This document shows positions 1 to 5,391 of a DNA stretch of 6,893 bases, piece by piece. Positions within the stretch are counted from its first letter, which is position 1. Each line of letters begins with the position of its first letter. The stretch lies in contig CALGAR010000008.1 of NCBI GenBank assembly GCA_937959285.1, positions 1 through 6,893 on the forward strand, given 5' to 3'. A program made the translations under genes and the position numbers. Under the pieces are notes generated by a model that saw only the letters and a list, made by a program, of their open reading frames with translations, was not told the origin of the DNA and made no database searches. Source of the DNA: an uncultured Bryobacterales bacterium. GTDB lineage: Bacteria > Acidobacteriota > Terriglobia > Bryobacterales > Bryobacteraceae.

Positions 1-77
1 GCGCTGTCACTGCTCGGTCTCGCGCGCGCCTTTGAGAGTATGAGTGACGTCGCTGCGGCTCGCAGGTCCTATAGCGA
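1..77. repeat. Left copy of 77-base terminal direct repeat
   Basis: These bases are identical to 6817-6893 in the same orientation, with no mismatch found on reading both copies. The copy lies inside the coding sequence of the TPR protein, in the same reading frame as the right copy. An exact overlap that begins at the first base and ends at the last base is what a closed assembly-graph path with k = 77 produces. It is therefore read as a wrap-around overlap and not as two physical repeats. Collapsing it gives a 6816-base circle or tandem unit. Confidence 0.95.
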
Positions 78-183
78 ATTGCGGCAGATCTGGAGCAGGG
101 CGGACAAAGAGATCCTGAAGGCGTTGGATGAAAGCCTGGAGCGCTTGCAGAGCACGCCCGGCGGCCGCCCGAGCGTGCCCTGA
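1..183 (+). CDS. 3' end of TPR-protein gene continuing from the right edge
   Basis: This is the C-terminal part of the gene that begins at 5392. Frame 1 is open from the first base to TGA at 181-183. Bases 1-75 repeat residues 476-500 of the protein already encoded at the right edge, and the unique part from base 76 adds residues 501-535. That unique part contains a helix with the W-x-x-A-D pattern (QIWSRADKEI) followed by a short Pro/Gly-rich tail. It suits the usual end of these acidobacterial TPR proteins, where the last TPR helix is followed by a W-x-x-AD stretch and then the stop. The frame holds across the join and the protein ends naturally, which supports a real junction. If the ends were not joined, this would be an isolated fragment without its own start or ribosome-binding site. 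An ATG at 40-42 in frame is not a credible start, because it sits mid-helix. Confidence 0.85.
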   Translation, partial: ALSLLGLARAFESMSDVAAARRSYSELRQIWSRADKEILKALDESLERLQSTPGGRPSVP

Positions 184-304
184 AGCACTCTCCACCGCAG
201 CGGCGTCTCTCTTAGATCAACGCGAATTGCACTCGCCAGGACTTGATTTGCGCCATCTGACGAGCTAATCTAAGAATTCTTGGTATAAGCTAAGAATTCT
301 AGGT
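184..304 (+). promoter_or_regulatory. Intergenic control region upstream of padR
   Basis: This 121-base gap separates the TPR stop from the PadR start. It is more AT-rich toward its right end than the flanking genes. No convincing terminator hairpin was found after the TPR stop, so read-through from the TPR gene into the padR operon is possible. The right half holds a candidate promoter (243-271) and the tandem operator-like units (266-306). No RNA gene or additional small ORF with a ribosome-binding site was seen. Confidence 0.6.
243..271 (+). promoter_or_regulatory. Candidate sigma70-type promoter of the padR operon
   Basis: TTGATT at 243-248 and TAATCT at 266-271 are separated by 17 bases, the optimal spacing. 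The -35 matches consensus at four of six positions and the -10 at three of six, so the elements are weak one by one and the call rests on spacing and location. Transcription would begin near 278, inside the tandem repeat, so a protein bound there would block the promoter. An alternative -10, TATAAG at 284-289, has no good -35 and would give an almost leaderless transcript. Confidence 0.35.
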
Positions 305-306
305 AT
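266..306 (+). promoter_or_regulatory. Tandem palindromic operator, probable PadR binding site
   Basis: Two 21-base units at 266-286 and 286-306 repeat with a period of 20 bases and agree at 19 of 21 positions. Each carries the core CTAAGAATTCT followed by GGTAT. The core is dyad-symmetric: AAGAATTCTT is a perfect 10-base palindrome at 272-281, and AGAATTCT a perfect 8-base one at 293-300. A 20-base period is about two helical turns, so two dimers would sit on the same face of the DNA. The second unit ends within the PadR start codon. PadR-family proteins typically repress their own promoters at short inverted repeats, so autoregulation is the natural inference. Binding itself is not shown by the sequence. 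Confidence 0.6.
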
Positions 307-643
307 GGGACGCAAGCCGAAGAAGAACGATTCCTTGCCCGGTTCCCTCGACATGCTCATTCTGCGTGCGCTGTCGCTTCGCGACCTCCATGGATATGGC
401 ATTGTCCAGTTCATCCAACAATCGTCCGGCAATGAACTTCTGATCGAGGAGGGCTCGCTGTATCCCGCGCTCCAGCGATTGGAGCTCAACGGCTGGATCC
501 AGGGGGCCTGGGGTGTGACCCCGAACAACCGGCGGGCAAGGATCTACAAAATCACTGCGGCCGGACGCAAACAGTTGGAGGTCGAAACCCGCAAATACGC
601 GAAACTCACACTGGCGATCGAGCGTGTGATGGGAATGGCGTGA
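305..643 (+). CDS. PadR-family transcriptional regulator, acidobacterial ADOP-linked type
   Basis: This 112-residue protein covers the whole length of a short PadR regulator. It has the winged-helix hallmarks in order: LPGSLDMLIL-like helix 1 (residues 11-20), LHGYGI (28-33), the recognition segment EEGSLYPALQRLE (48-60), and the wing NNRRARIYKITAAGRKQL (74-91), ending in a short dimerisation helix. The pattern matches the acidobacterial PadR subfamily that is found next to ADOP permeases. ATG 305 is the only reasonable start: the frame closes at TAA 266-268 with no start between, and the next methionine (residue 17) is inside helix 1. No Shine-Dalgarno sequence lies at a usable distance, since the only purine run (AGG, 301-303) is one base from the ATG. 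The stop overlaps the permease start. It probably represses its own operon through the 266-306 repeat. The inducer is unknown. Confidence 0.92.
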   Translation: MGRKPKKNDSLPGSLDMLILRALSLRDLHGYGIVQFIQQSSGNELLIEEGSLYPALQRLELNGWIQGAWGVTPNNRRARIYKITAAGRKQLEVETRKYAKLTLAIERVMGMA

Positions 644-3381
644 CGGGCATGTTGCTGCGACGGCTGAGGTACTGGATGGAGAGCGCCAAACGCAGCGAGG
701 CGCTGCGTGAGGAAATGGAACTCCACCTGGCGGAGAAAGCTGCGGAACTCGAAGCAGAGGGGATGACGCCGGAGCGTGCCCGGTCCGAAGCGCGCCGGCG
801 ATTCGGCAACGTCGGACTGAAGTACGAAGAGTCACGGGAGATTTGGATGACACGGTTCTGGTCGGAACTTGCTCAGGATGTCCGCTACGGCTGCCGCACG
901 ATGGCCTCCAATAAGGCCTTCAGTGCTCTCGCAATCTTATCGCTTGCGCTCGGTATTGGGGCCAATACTGCGATCTACAGCCTGATGGAGTCGATTCTTT
1001 TCCGCTCGCTGCCGGTGGCCGATCCCGAATCGCTCGTGGTTTTGAACTGGCGCAGCCATCCGCCCCAGAACGCCAACAAGGAATGGGTCCACGTCGTACA
1101 CAGGATACAAGGCCGTTTCTGGCTTGGCGACAAAGGCACCCTGGTTACCGGGATCTTTCCCTACGCCGCATTCGAGACGCTGCGAGAAGAGAAGAACGTC
1201 TTTTCCACGCTCTTCGGGTATTTCGACGGGAAGAAGCGCGCCCTGACCGTTCATGGACAGGCCACAGTAGCCAGCGTGGAGTTCGTCACGGGCGAGTATT
1301 TCCGCAGTCTGGGAGTGCTGCCCGTCGCGGGACGGCTGATCAACTCCGAGGACGACCGCCCAGGCGCGGAACCGGTTGCCGTTCTCAGCTTCTCAGCAAG
1401 CCAAAATCGCTTTGGCGGACCGTCGAATGCGATCGGGCAGTCGATTCTCGTCGATAGCATTCCCTTCACCGTGGTCGGCGTCGCGCCGCCGGAGTTCTTC
1501 GGAGTCGACCCTGCCGTTTCGCCCGATCTCTATCTTCCGCTGCACACGAATCTGCTTGTGGACGGCGCCGAAGCGGCCGAGATGTATGGCGACGAAAACT
1601 TCTACTGGCTCGAAGTGATGGGCCGTCTGAGTCCTGGCGTCACGATCGAGCAGGCGCAGGCAGCGCTCGCTCCTCGTTTCCACCAGTGGGTTGCCACAAC
1701 CGCGAAAACCGAGGGTGAGCGGGCCAACCTGCCCGCGTTGATTCTGAATCCCGGCGCCGGCGGTCTGGGTAGTTTGCGCCGCCAGTATTCCAAACCTCTG
1801 TACGTGCTCCTGGCGATGGTGGCATTGATCCTGGCGGTAACGTGCGTAAACATCGCCAATCTGCTGCTCGCGAGAGCAGCCTCGCGGCGGCGCGAAATCG
1901 CAGTACGGCTCAGCCTGGGAGCAGGACGGTTCCGTATTGTGCGGCAGCTGCTTACCGAAAGTGTGACGCTGGCGCTGCTGGGCGGTGCGTTGGGAGTCAT
2001 CTTTGCGATCTGGGGCGTGCAGTCGCTGACGTTCCTGTTTTCCGGCGGACAGGAGAACTTTACGCTGCGCGCGGAATTGAACTGGAACGTGCTGGCCGTG
2101 ACGGCGGCGCTCTCCGTGGTGAGCGGCCTGTTATTTGGCCTCGCTCCGGCGATTCAGGTGACGCGTCCGGACGTCATGCCTGCGCTGAAGTATGGCCGCG
2201 TGAGCGGATCGCGCAGCCGCCTTCAGCCCGTTCTGGTGGTCGCTCAAATCGCGATGTCTTTTGTCATTCTGGTCGCCGCAGGTCTGTTTGTCCGGACGCT
2301 CAACAAGCTGCAATCCGTTCAACTGGGATATGGCCGAGAGAACATCCTTCTGTTTTCGTTGAATGCGCGCCAGGCCGGGCATCGAGCGCCGGAGCTCGCC
2401 ACGTTTTACGCGGACTTGCGTAAGCGCTTCGAAACGATCCCGGGGGTGAGCAGCGTGACGTTTTCACACGCCTCGATCCTCACAGCCGGCCATGCCGGAG
2501 CGACCTACAGGGGGACGATGAAGATCGGCGCTGTTACGATCGAGGGCGCTGGCGTCATGGCCGTCGGGCCGCGGTTTCTGACGACCATGCAAATTCCCAT
2601 CCTGGCCGGGCGTGAGATTGAAGACCGCGACCAGTCCGAGTCGCCGCCGGTTGCCGTGATCAGTGAGAGACTGGCGCGGACTTACTTCGGAAATGAGAAC
2701 CCGATAGGACGGCGCATCGCTCTGGTGGACATCAACCGCGACGTCGAAATTATCGGCGTCTCGGGGAACGTGCGGTATGGCGGCCTGAAAAACGACGGGT
2801 ATCCGATGACCGTGTTCCTGGCGGCCAGTCAGTTTCCTCCGGACCAGGTGACCTACGCGCTGCGTGCCGTGGGTGATCCGTTGAGCTACATCAGGAGCGT
2901 GAACGAAATCGTGAGGGAGGCGGATTCGCGTATCCCTGTCACGAACGTGGTCACGCAAGCTGCGGAGATCGATCGGACGATCAGGCGCGAAACGGTCTTC
3001 GCGAAACTGTCCACAGGGTTTGCGGTTCTCGCACTCCTGATCGCGTGCGTGGGGCTTTACGGAATCACGTCGTACAACGTCGCACGGCAGGCCGGCGAGA
3101 TTGGAATTCGTATGGCTCTGGGCGCGCAGCGCGGAGCCGTCGTGCGGATGGTTTTGCGGCGCGTTCTGATACTGGCTGCGGCCGGGCTGGCCATCAGTGT
3201 GCCAGCGGCGTTAATCGCATCGCAGCTTGTCAAATCACTTCTGTTCGAGACCCAGCCCAACGATCCGGGAACGCTGGCGCTGGCCGGCGTTATCCTAGTA
3301 AGCGCCGCGATTCTTGCAGGCTATGTGCCTGCAAGACGAGCGTCCCGGATTGATCCCGTGGCGGCGTTGCGGAACGAGTGA
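640..3381 (+). CDS. ADOP-type duplicated MacB/FtsX-like permease without an ATPase
   Basis: This 913-residue inner-membrane protein has two permease halves. Residues 1-85 form a charged cytoplasmic prefix typical of these proteins. Each half has a first transmembrane helix (about 94-118 and 530-553), a large extracytoplasmic MacB-like domain, and a three-helix FtsX block (about 388-411, 440-462, 484-506; and 790-815, 842-866, 878-903), for eight helices in all. Both FtsX blocks carry the cytoplasmic motif that in MacB/LolC contacts the ATPase: EIAVRLSLGA (about 421-430) and EIGIRMALGA (about 821-830). No Walker A/B protein is encoded anywhere in the window, as expected for ADOP, whose function is unknown. 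GTG 640 overlaps the padR stop as GTGA, with GGGA at 631-634 as a possible ribosome-binding site. ATG 649 is an alternative start that loses three residues. Co-transcription with padR and the downstream methyltransferase is very likely. The extracytoplasmic ligand is not inferable. Confidence 0.93.
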   Translation: MTGMLLRRLRYWMESAKRSEALREEMELHLAEKAAELEAEGMTPERARSEARRRFGNVGLKYEESREIWMTRFWSELAQDVRYGCRTMASNKAFSALAILSLALGIGANTAIYSLMESILFRSLPVADPESLVVLNWRSHPPQNANKEWVHVVHRIQGRFWLGDKGTLVTGIFPYAAFETLREEKNVFSTLFGYFDGKKRALTVHGQATVASVEFVTGEYFRSLGVLPVAGRLINSEDDRPGAEPVAVLSFSASQNRFGGPSNAIGQSILVDSIPFTVVGVAPPEFFGVDPAVSPDLYLPLHTNLLVDGAEAAEMYGDENFYWLEVMGRLSPGVTIEQAQAALAPRFHQWVATTAKTEGERANLPALILNPGAGGLGSLRRQYSKPLYVLLAMVALILAVTCVNIANLLLARAASRRREIAVRLSLGAGRFRIVRQLLTESVTLALLGGALGVIFAIWGVQSLTFLFSGGQENFTLRAELNWNVLAVTAALSVVSGLLFGLAPAIQVTRPDVMPALKYGRVSGSRSRLQPVLVVAQIAMSFVILVAAGLFVRTLNKLQSVQLGYGRENILLFSLNARQAGHRAPELATFYADLRKRFETIPGVSSVTFSHASILTAGHAGATYRGTMKIGAVTIEGAGVMAVGPRFLTTMQIPILAGREIEDRDQSESPPVAVISERLARTYFGNENPIGRRIALVDINRDVEIIGVSGNVRYGGLKNDGYPMTVFLAASQFPPDQVTYALRAVGDPLSYIRSVNEIVREADSRIPVTNVVTQAAEIDRTIRRETVFAKLSTGFAVLALLIACVGLYGITSYNVARQAGEIGIRMALGAQRGAVVRMVLRRVLILAAAGLAISVPAALIASQLVKSLLFETQPNDPGTLALAGVILVSAAILAGYVPARRASRIDPVAALRNE

Positions 3382-3384
3382 AAC

Positions 3385-4197
3385 ATGCTCCCTGAACAGA
3401 TTCTTCAGTACTACCAGGAAGTCGCGGAGGAAGGTCGGCTTGCAGCGGGGCCGTCGCAGTTGGAGTTTTTGCGTACACAGGAGATTGTGCTTCGATACGT
3501 GCCGCCTCCCCCAGCCACCGTTCTCGATGTCGGAGGAGCGGCCGGTGCTTACGCCCTCTGGCTCGCGGAGAAGGGCTATCACGTGTACCTCATCGACGCT
3601 GTGCCTCGACTCGTGGAGGAGGCCCGGCGTCGCAGCGCCACGGCACCGAATCCCATCCGTACCTGTGAAGTGGGAGATGCACGAGATTTGAGGTTCCCCG
3701 ACGGCTTCGCCGACGCGGTGTTGCTGTTAGGGCCGCTGTACCACCTCACAGAGGCGGCTGACCGCTTGTGCGCGCTCCGGGAGGCGTACCGCGTGCTCCG
3801 GCCAGGTGGCGTGATGTTTGCTGCAGCGATTTCCCGATACGCGTCCGCGCTGGATGGTCTTGCACGGGATCTTTTCGCTGACCCTAGTTATTACGGGATC
3901 GTGCAGCGAGATCTGGAGCAGGGGCAACACCGAAACGATACGGGCAAGTGGGATTACTTCACCACGGCGTATTTCCACCGCCCGGAGGAGTTGGAGGCTG
4001 AAGTCGTGTCGGCGGGCTTCAACTGCCGGGCGGTGTTTGGACTCGAAGGCCCTGGTTGCCTCCTGCCCGATTTCGACGAACGCTGGGCCGATGCCAGGAA
4101 ACGGGAGGATCTGCTCCGCGTTGCGCGCGCACTGGAGAAGGAAGCCTCCATTATCGGACTCAGTGCGCACTTGCTGGCAGTGGGCATCAGGGAATGA
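3385..4197 (+). CDS. Class I SAM-dependent methyltransferase (type 11-like)
   Basis: This 270-residue cytoplasmic enzyme is predicted to transfer a methyl group from S-adenosylmethionine. The Rossmann-fold motifs are clear: motif I VLDVGGAAG (46-54), the acidic end of strand 2 at D71 (YLIDAVP), GDARDL (97-102) for adenine binding, the strand-4 region LLLGPLYHL (113-121), and the LRPGG turn (138-142) before strand 5. The C-terminal 120 residues form a substrate lid with no recognisable signature, so the substrate (small molecule, lipid or other) cannot be named. ATG 3385 lies 3 bases after the permease stop, with GAG at 3376-3378 six bases upstream as a weak ribosome-binding site inside the permease gene. 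Translation is probably coupled to the permease. The gene ends 50 bases before the convergent oxidoreductase stop. Confidence 0.9.
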   Translation: MLPEQILQYYQEVAEEGRLAAGPSQLEFLRTQEIVLRYVPPPPATVLDVGGAAGAYALWLAEKGYHVYLIDAVPRLVEEARRRSATAPNPIRTCEVGDARDLRFPDGFADAVLLLGPLYHLTEAADRLCALREAYRVLRPGGVMFAAAISRYASALDGLARDLFADPSYYGIVQRDLEQGQHRNDTGKWDYFTTAYFHRPEELEAEVVSAGFNCRAVFGLEGPGCLLPDFDERWADARKREDLLRVARALEKEASIIGLSAHLLAVGIRE

Positions 4198-4213
4198 GCC
4201 GTTCCTCTGATTG

Positions 4214-4241
4214 CTTCCGGGCTCGCTGAAAAACCCGGAAG
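4214..4241. terminator. GC-rich hairpin between convergent genes, possible bidirectional terminator
   Basis: CTTCCGGG (4214-4221) and CCCGGAAG (4234-4241) form a perfect 8-base stem with a 12-base loop between the stops of the methyltransferase (4197) and the oxidoreductase (4248). An outer GAGCC/GGCTC pair (4196-4200 with 4243-4247) could extend it imperfectly. Neither strand has a proper T-tract after the stem, so it is a weak candidate for an intrinsic terminator and may instead be an mRNA 3'-end stabiliser. Confidence 0.4.
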
Positions 4242-4247
4242 AGGCTC

Positions 4248-5366
4248 TTATCTGCGGAAGCCCGGAGGGACTGTAACTTTTCGCACCCACTGGGAGTTAT
4301 CTTCGCGAGAACTCACAAACTGCGACTGCTCCGGTTGCACGTCGCCTCGCGAATCGACGGCGCGTGACACGACAGTGTGCACTCCCGGCGTCGGATCAGA
4401 CCAATCATAGCTCCAGAGCGACCATGCCTCGGGTTCGCTTTTTCGTACAAAGACGGCCGCTTGCCACGGCCCATCGTCGATGCGTACTTCGACACGCTCG
4501 ATTGGCCTTGAACCTCCCCACGCTGCCCCGAACAATCTGCCGTTGGCCTCTACTCGGGCGGTCACGGATTTCAACCGGTTTCTGCTGATCGAAGTCTCAA
4601 GGACAAGATCGCCCGATTCCCGCCGGATCGAATGATAATTGCGCGCCATGTGGCGGCCTTCGTAGCGGCGGTCGAGCACGAGAATGCGGTTCAGCCACTT
4701 CACCTGCGCCATCCCGTACCAGCCGGGAACGATCAAGCGCACAGGATAGCCATGCTCTGGCGGAAGCGGTTTACCATTCAGTTGCAGGGCCAAAAGCGGA
4801 CCGTCGGCTAATGCGTCCTGGATAAACATACTGCGCCCGTGCGGCACCGCATACTCACGATCTCCAGCAGGCCACTTTCTTTCCCGCTCGAGATCCGCGC
4901 CGAAGAACACCACTTCGCGAGCCTCGGGAAGGATTCCGCATTCGCGCAGCAGAGGTCCGAGTGCCGGGCCGGTCCAGACGCCATTGCTCACCAGACCGTT
5001 CATGATCCGCGGATGGCCCGTATTGCCTGCACACTCAATCGTCGCGGCGACCTGTTTCGCCGGTAAGCTTGCGAGATCCGAGTAGCGGAACGAGCGCGGG
5101 CGAGCCACGCATCCATCGATCTGCAGGCGCCACGAAGCGAGATGAATTCCGACGACTGATCTGGTCTGGTGAAATGTAAAGAATTCTTCCGCCGGCGTCT
5201 CCCACGTTGTGAGCTTACGCAAGTCGAAAGACTTCACGCGCGGCCTTTCCGGCTGGACCTCAGTGCGGAAGCCAGGGTCGTAGTCGGAGAAGTGAATTCC
5301 CTGAGCCGCGGACGCAGTGAACGCGGCGCTCAAGCCCCACAGAATCTCTCTCCGGGTGAAACTCAT
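4248..5366 (-). CDS. Tat-exported molybdopterin oxidoreductase, sulfite-oxidase fold
   Basis: This 372-residue protein starts with a twin-arginine signal (TRREILWGLSAAFTASA, residues 4-20), implying export after folding around the molybdenum cofactor. The molybdopterin-binding domain spans about 45-235. It contains the cofactor cysteine in IECAGNTG (C112) and the conserved PGWYGMAQVKWL (214-225). The C-terminal part (about 265-355) resembles the Mo-co dimerisation domain, with the segments RVEVRIDDGPW (291-301) and WSYDWSDPTPGVH (318-330). There is no heme domain, so electrons would go to a separate carrier not encoded here. In the segment EEFFTFHQ (60-67), the arginine found in human sulfite oxidase (FFTRNH, Arg160) aligns with phenylalanine, so sulfite as substrate is doubtful. 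The ATG fits the position of the Tat motif. It lies 25 bases from the divergent TPR start. Any native substrate assignment would be a guess. Confidence 0.88.
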   Translation of the reverse strand: MSFTRREILWGLSAAFTASAAQGIHFSDYDPGFRTEVQPERPRVKSFDLRKLTTWETPAEEFFTFHQTRSVVGIHLASWRLQIDGCVARPRSFRYSDLASLPAKQVAATIECAGNTGHPRIMNGLVSNGVWTGPALGPLLRECGILPEAREVVFFGADLERERKWPAGDREYAVPHGRSMFIQDALADGPLLALQLNGKPLPPEHGYPVRLIVPGWYGMAQVKWLNRILVLDRRYEGRHMARNYHSIRRESGDLVLETSISRNRLKSVTARVEANGRLFGAAWGGSRPIERVEVRIDDGPWQAAVFVRKSEPEAWSLWSYDWSDPTPGVHTVVSRAVDSRGDVQPEQSQFVSSREDNSQWVRKVTVPPGFRR

Positions 5367-5391
5367 AGAAGCTACTCAAGCTAGAATCTTC
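5367..5391. promoter_or_regulatory. 25-base divergent gap between oxidoreductase and TPR gene starts
   Basis: Only 25 bases separate the two head-to-head ATG codons, too few for two complete promoters, so promoter elements must extend into the opposing coding sequences. On the + strand, TAGAAT at 5382-5387 matches the -10 consensus at five of six positions and would start transcription at or next to ATG 5392. No matching -35 was found, and no Shine-Dalgarno sequence precedes 5392. On the - strand a GAG about eight bases upstream of the oxidoreductase ATG is the only weak ribosome-binding candidate. Confidence 0.35.

Noticed and set aside
1..77. Terminal repeats as phage-like or transposon long terminal repeats
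   Set aside because: They lie inside one coding frame, there is no transposase, integrase or terminase, and the length equals a common assembler k-mer. Wrap-around is the simpler explanation.
40..183. Separate small gene starting at ATG 40 near the left edge
   Set aside because: The same frame is the continuation of the TPR gene, the ATG lies inside a TPR helix, and no ribosome-binding site precedes it.
299..853. Minus-strand frame of 184 residues covering padR and the permease start
   Set aside because: It is antisense to two well-supported genes, has low-complexity composition and no recognisable domain.
1842..2423. Open frame of 193 residues on the + strand in another frame of the permease gene
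   Set aside because: It lies wholly inside the permease coding region, is rich in Arg/Gly/Ser with no motif, and has no ribosome-binding site.
5179..5188. A second exact AAGAATTCTT palindrome, as in the padR operator, inside the oxidoreductase gene
   Set aside because: It lacks the flanking CT and GGTAT bases and has no tandem partner. It encodes the EEFF residues of a conserved segment, so chance or coding is the simpler reading.
5378..5390. Resemblance of AAGCTAGAATCTT in the divergent gap to the padR operator core
   Set aside because: It needs two gaps to align with 288-300 and has no full dyad symmetry, so it is too weak to call a second PadR site.
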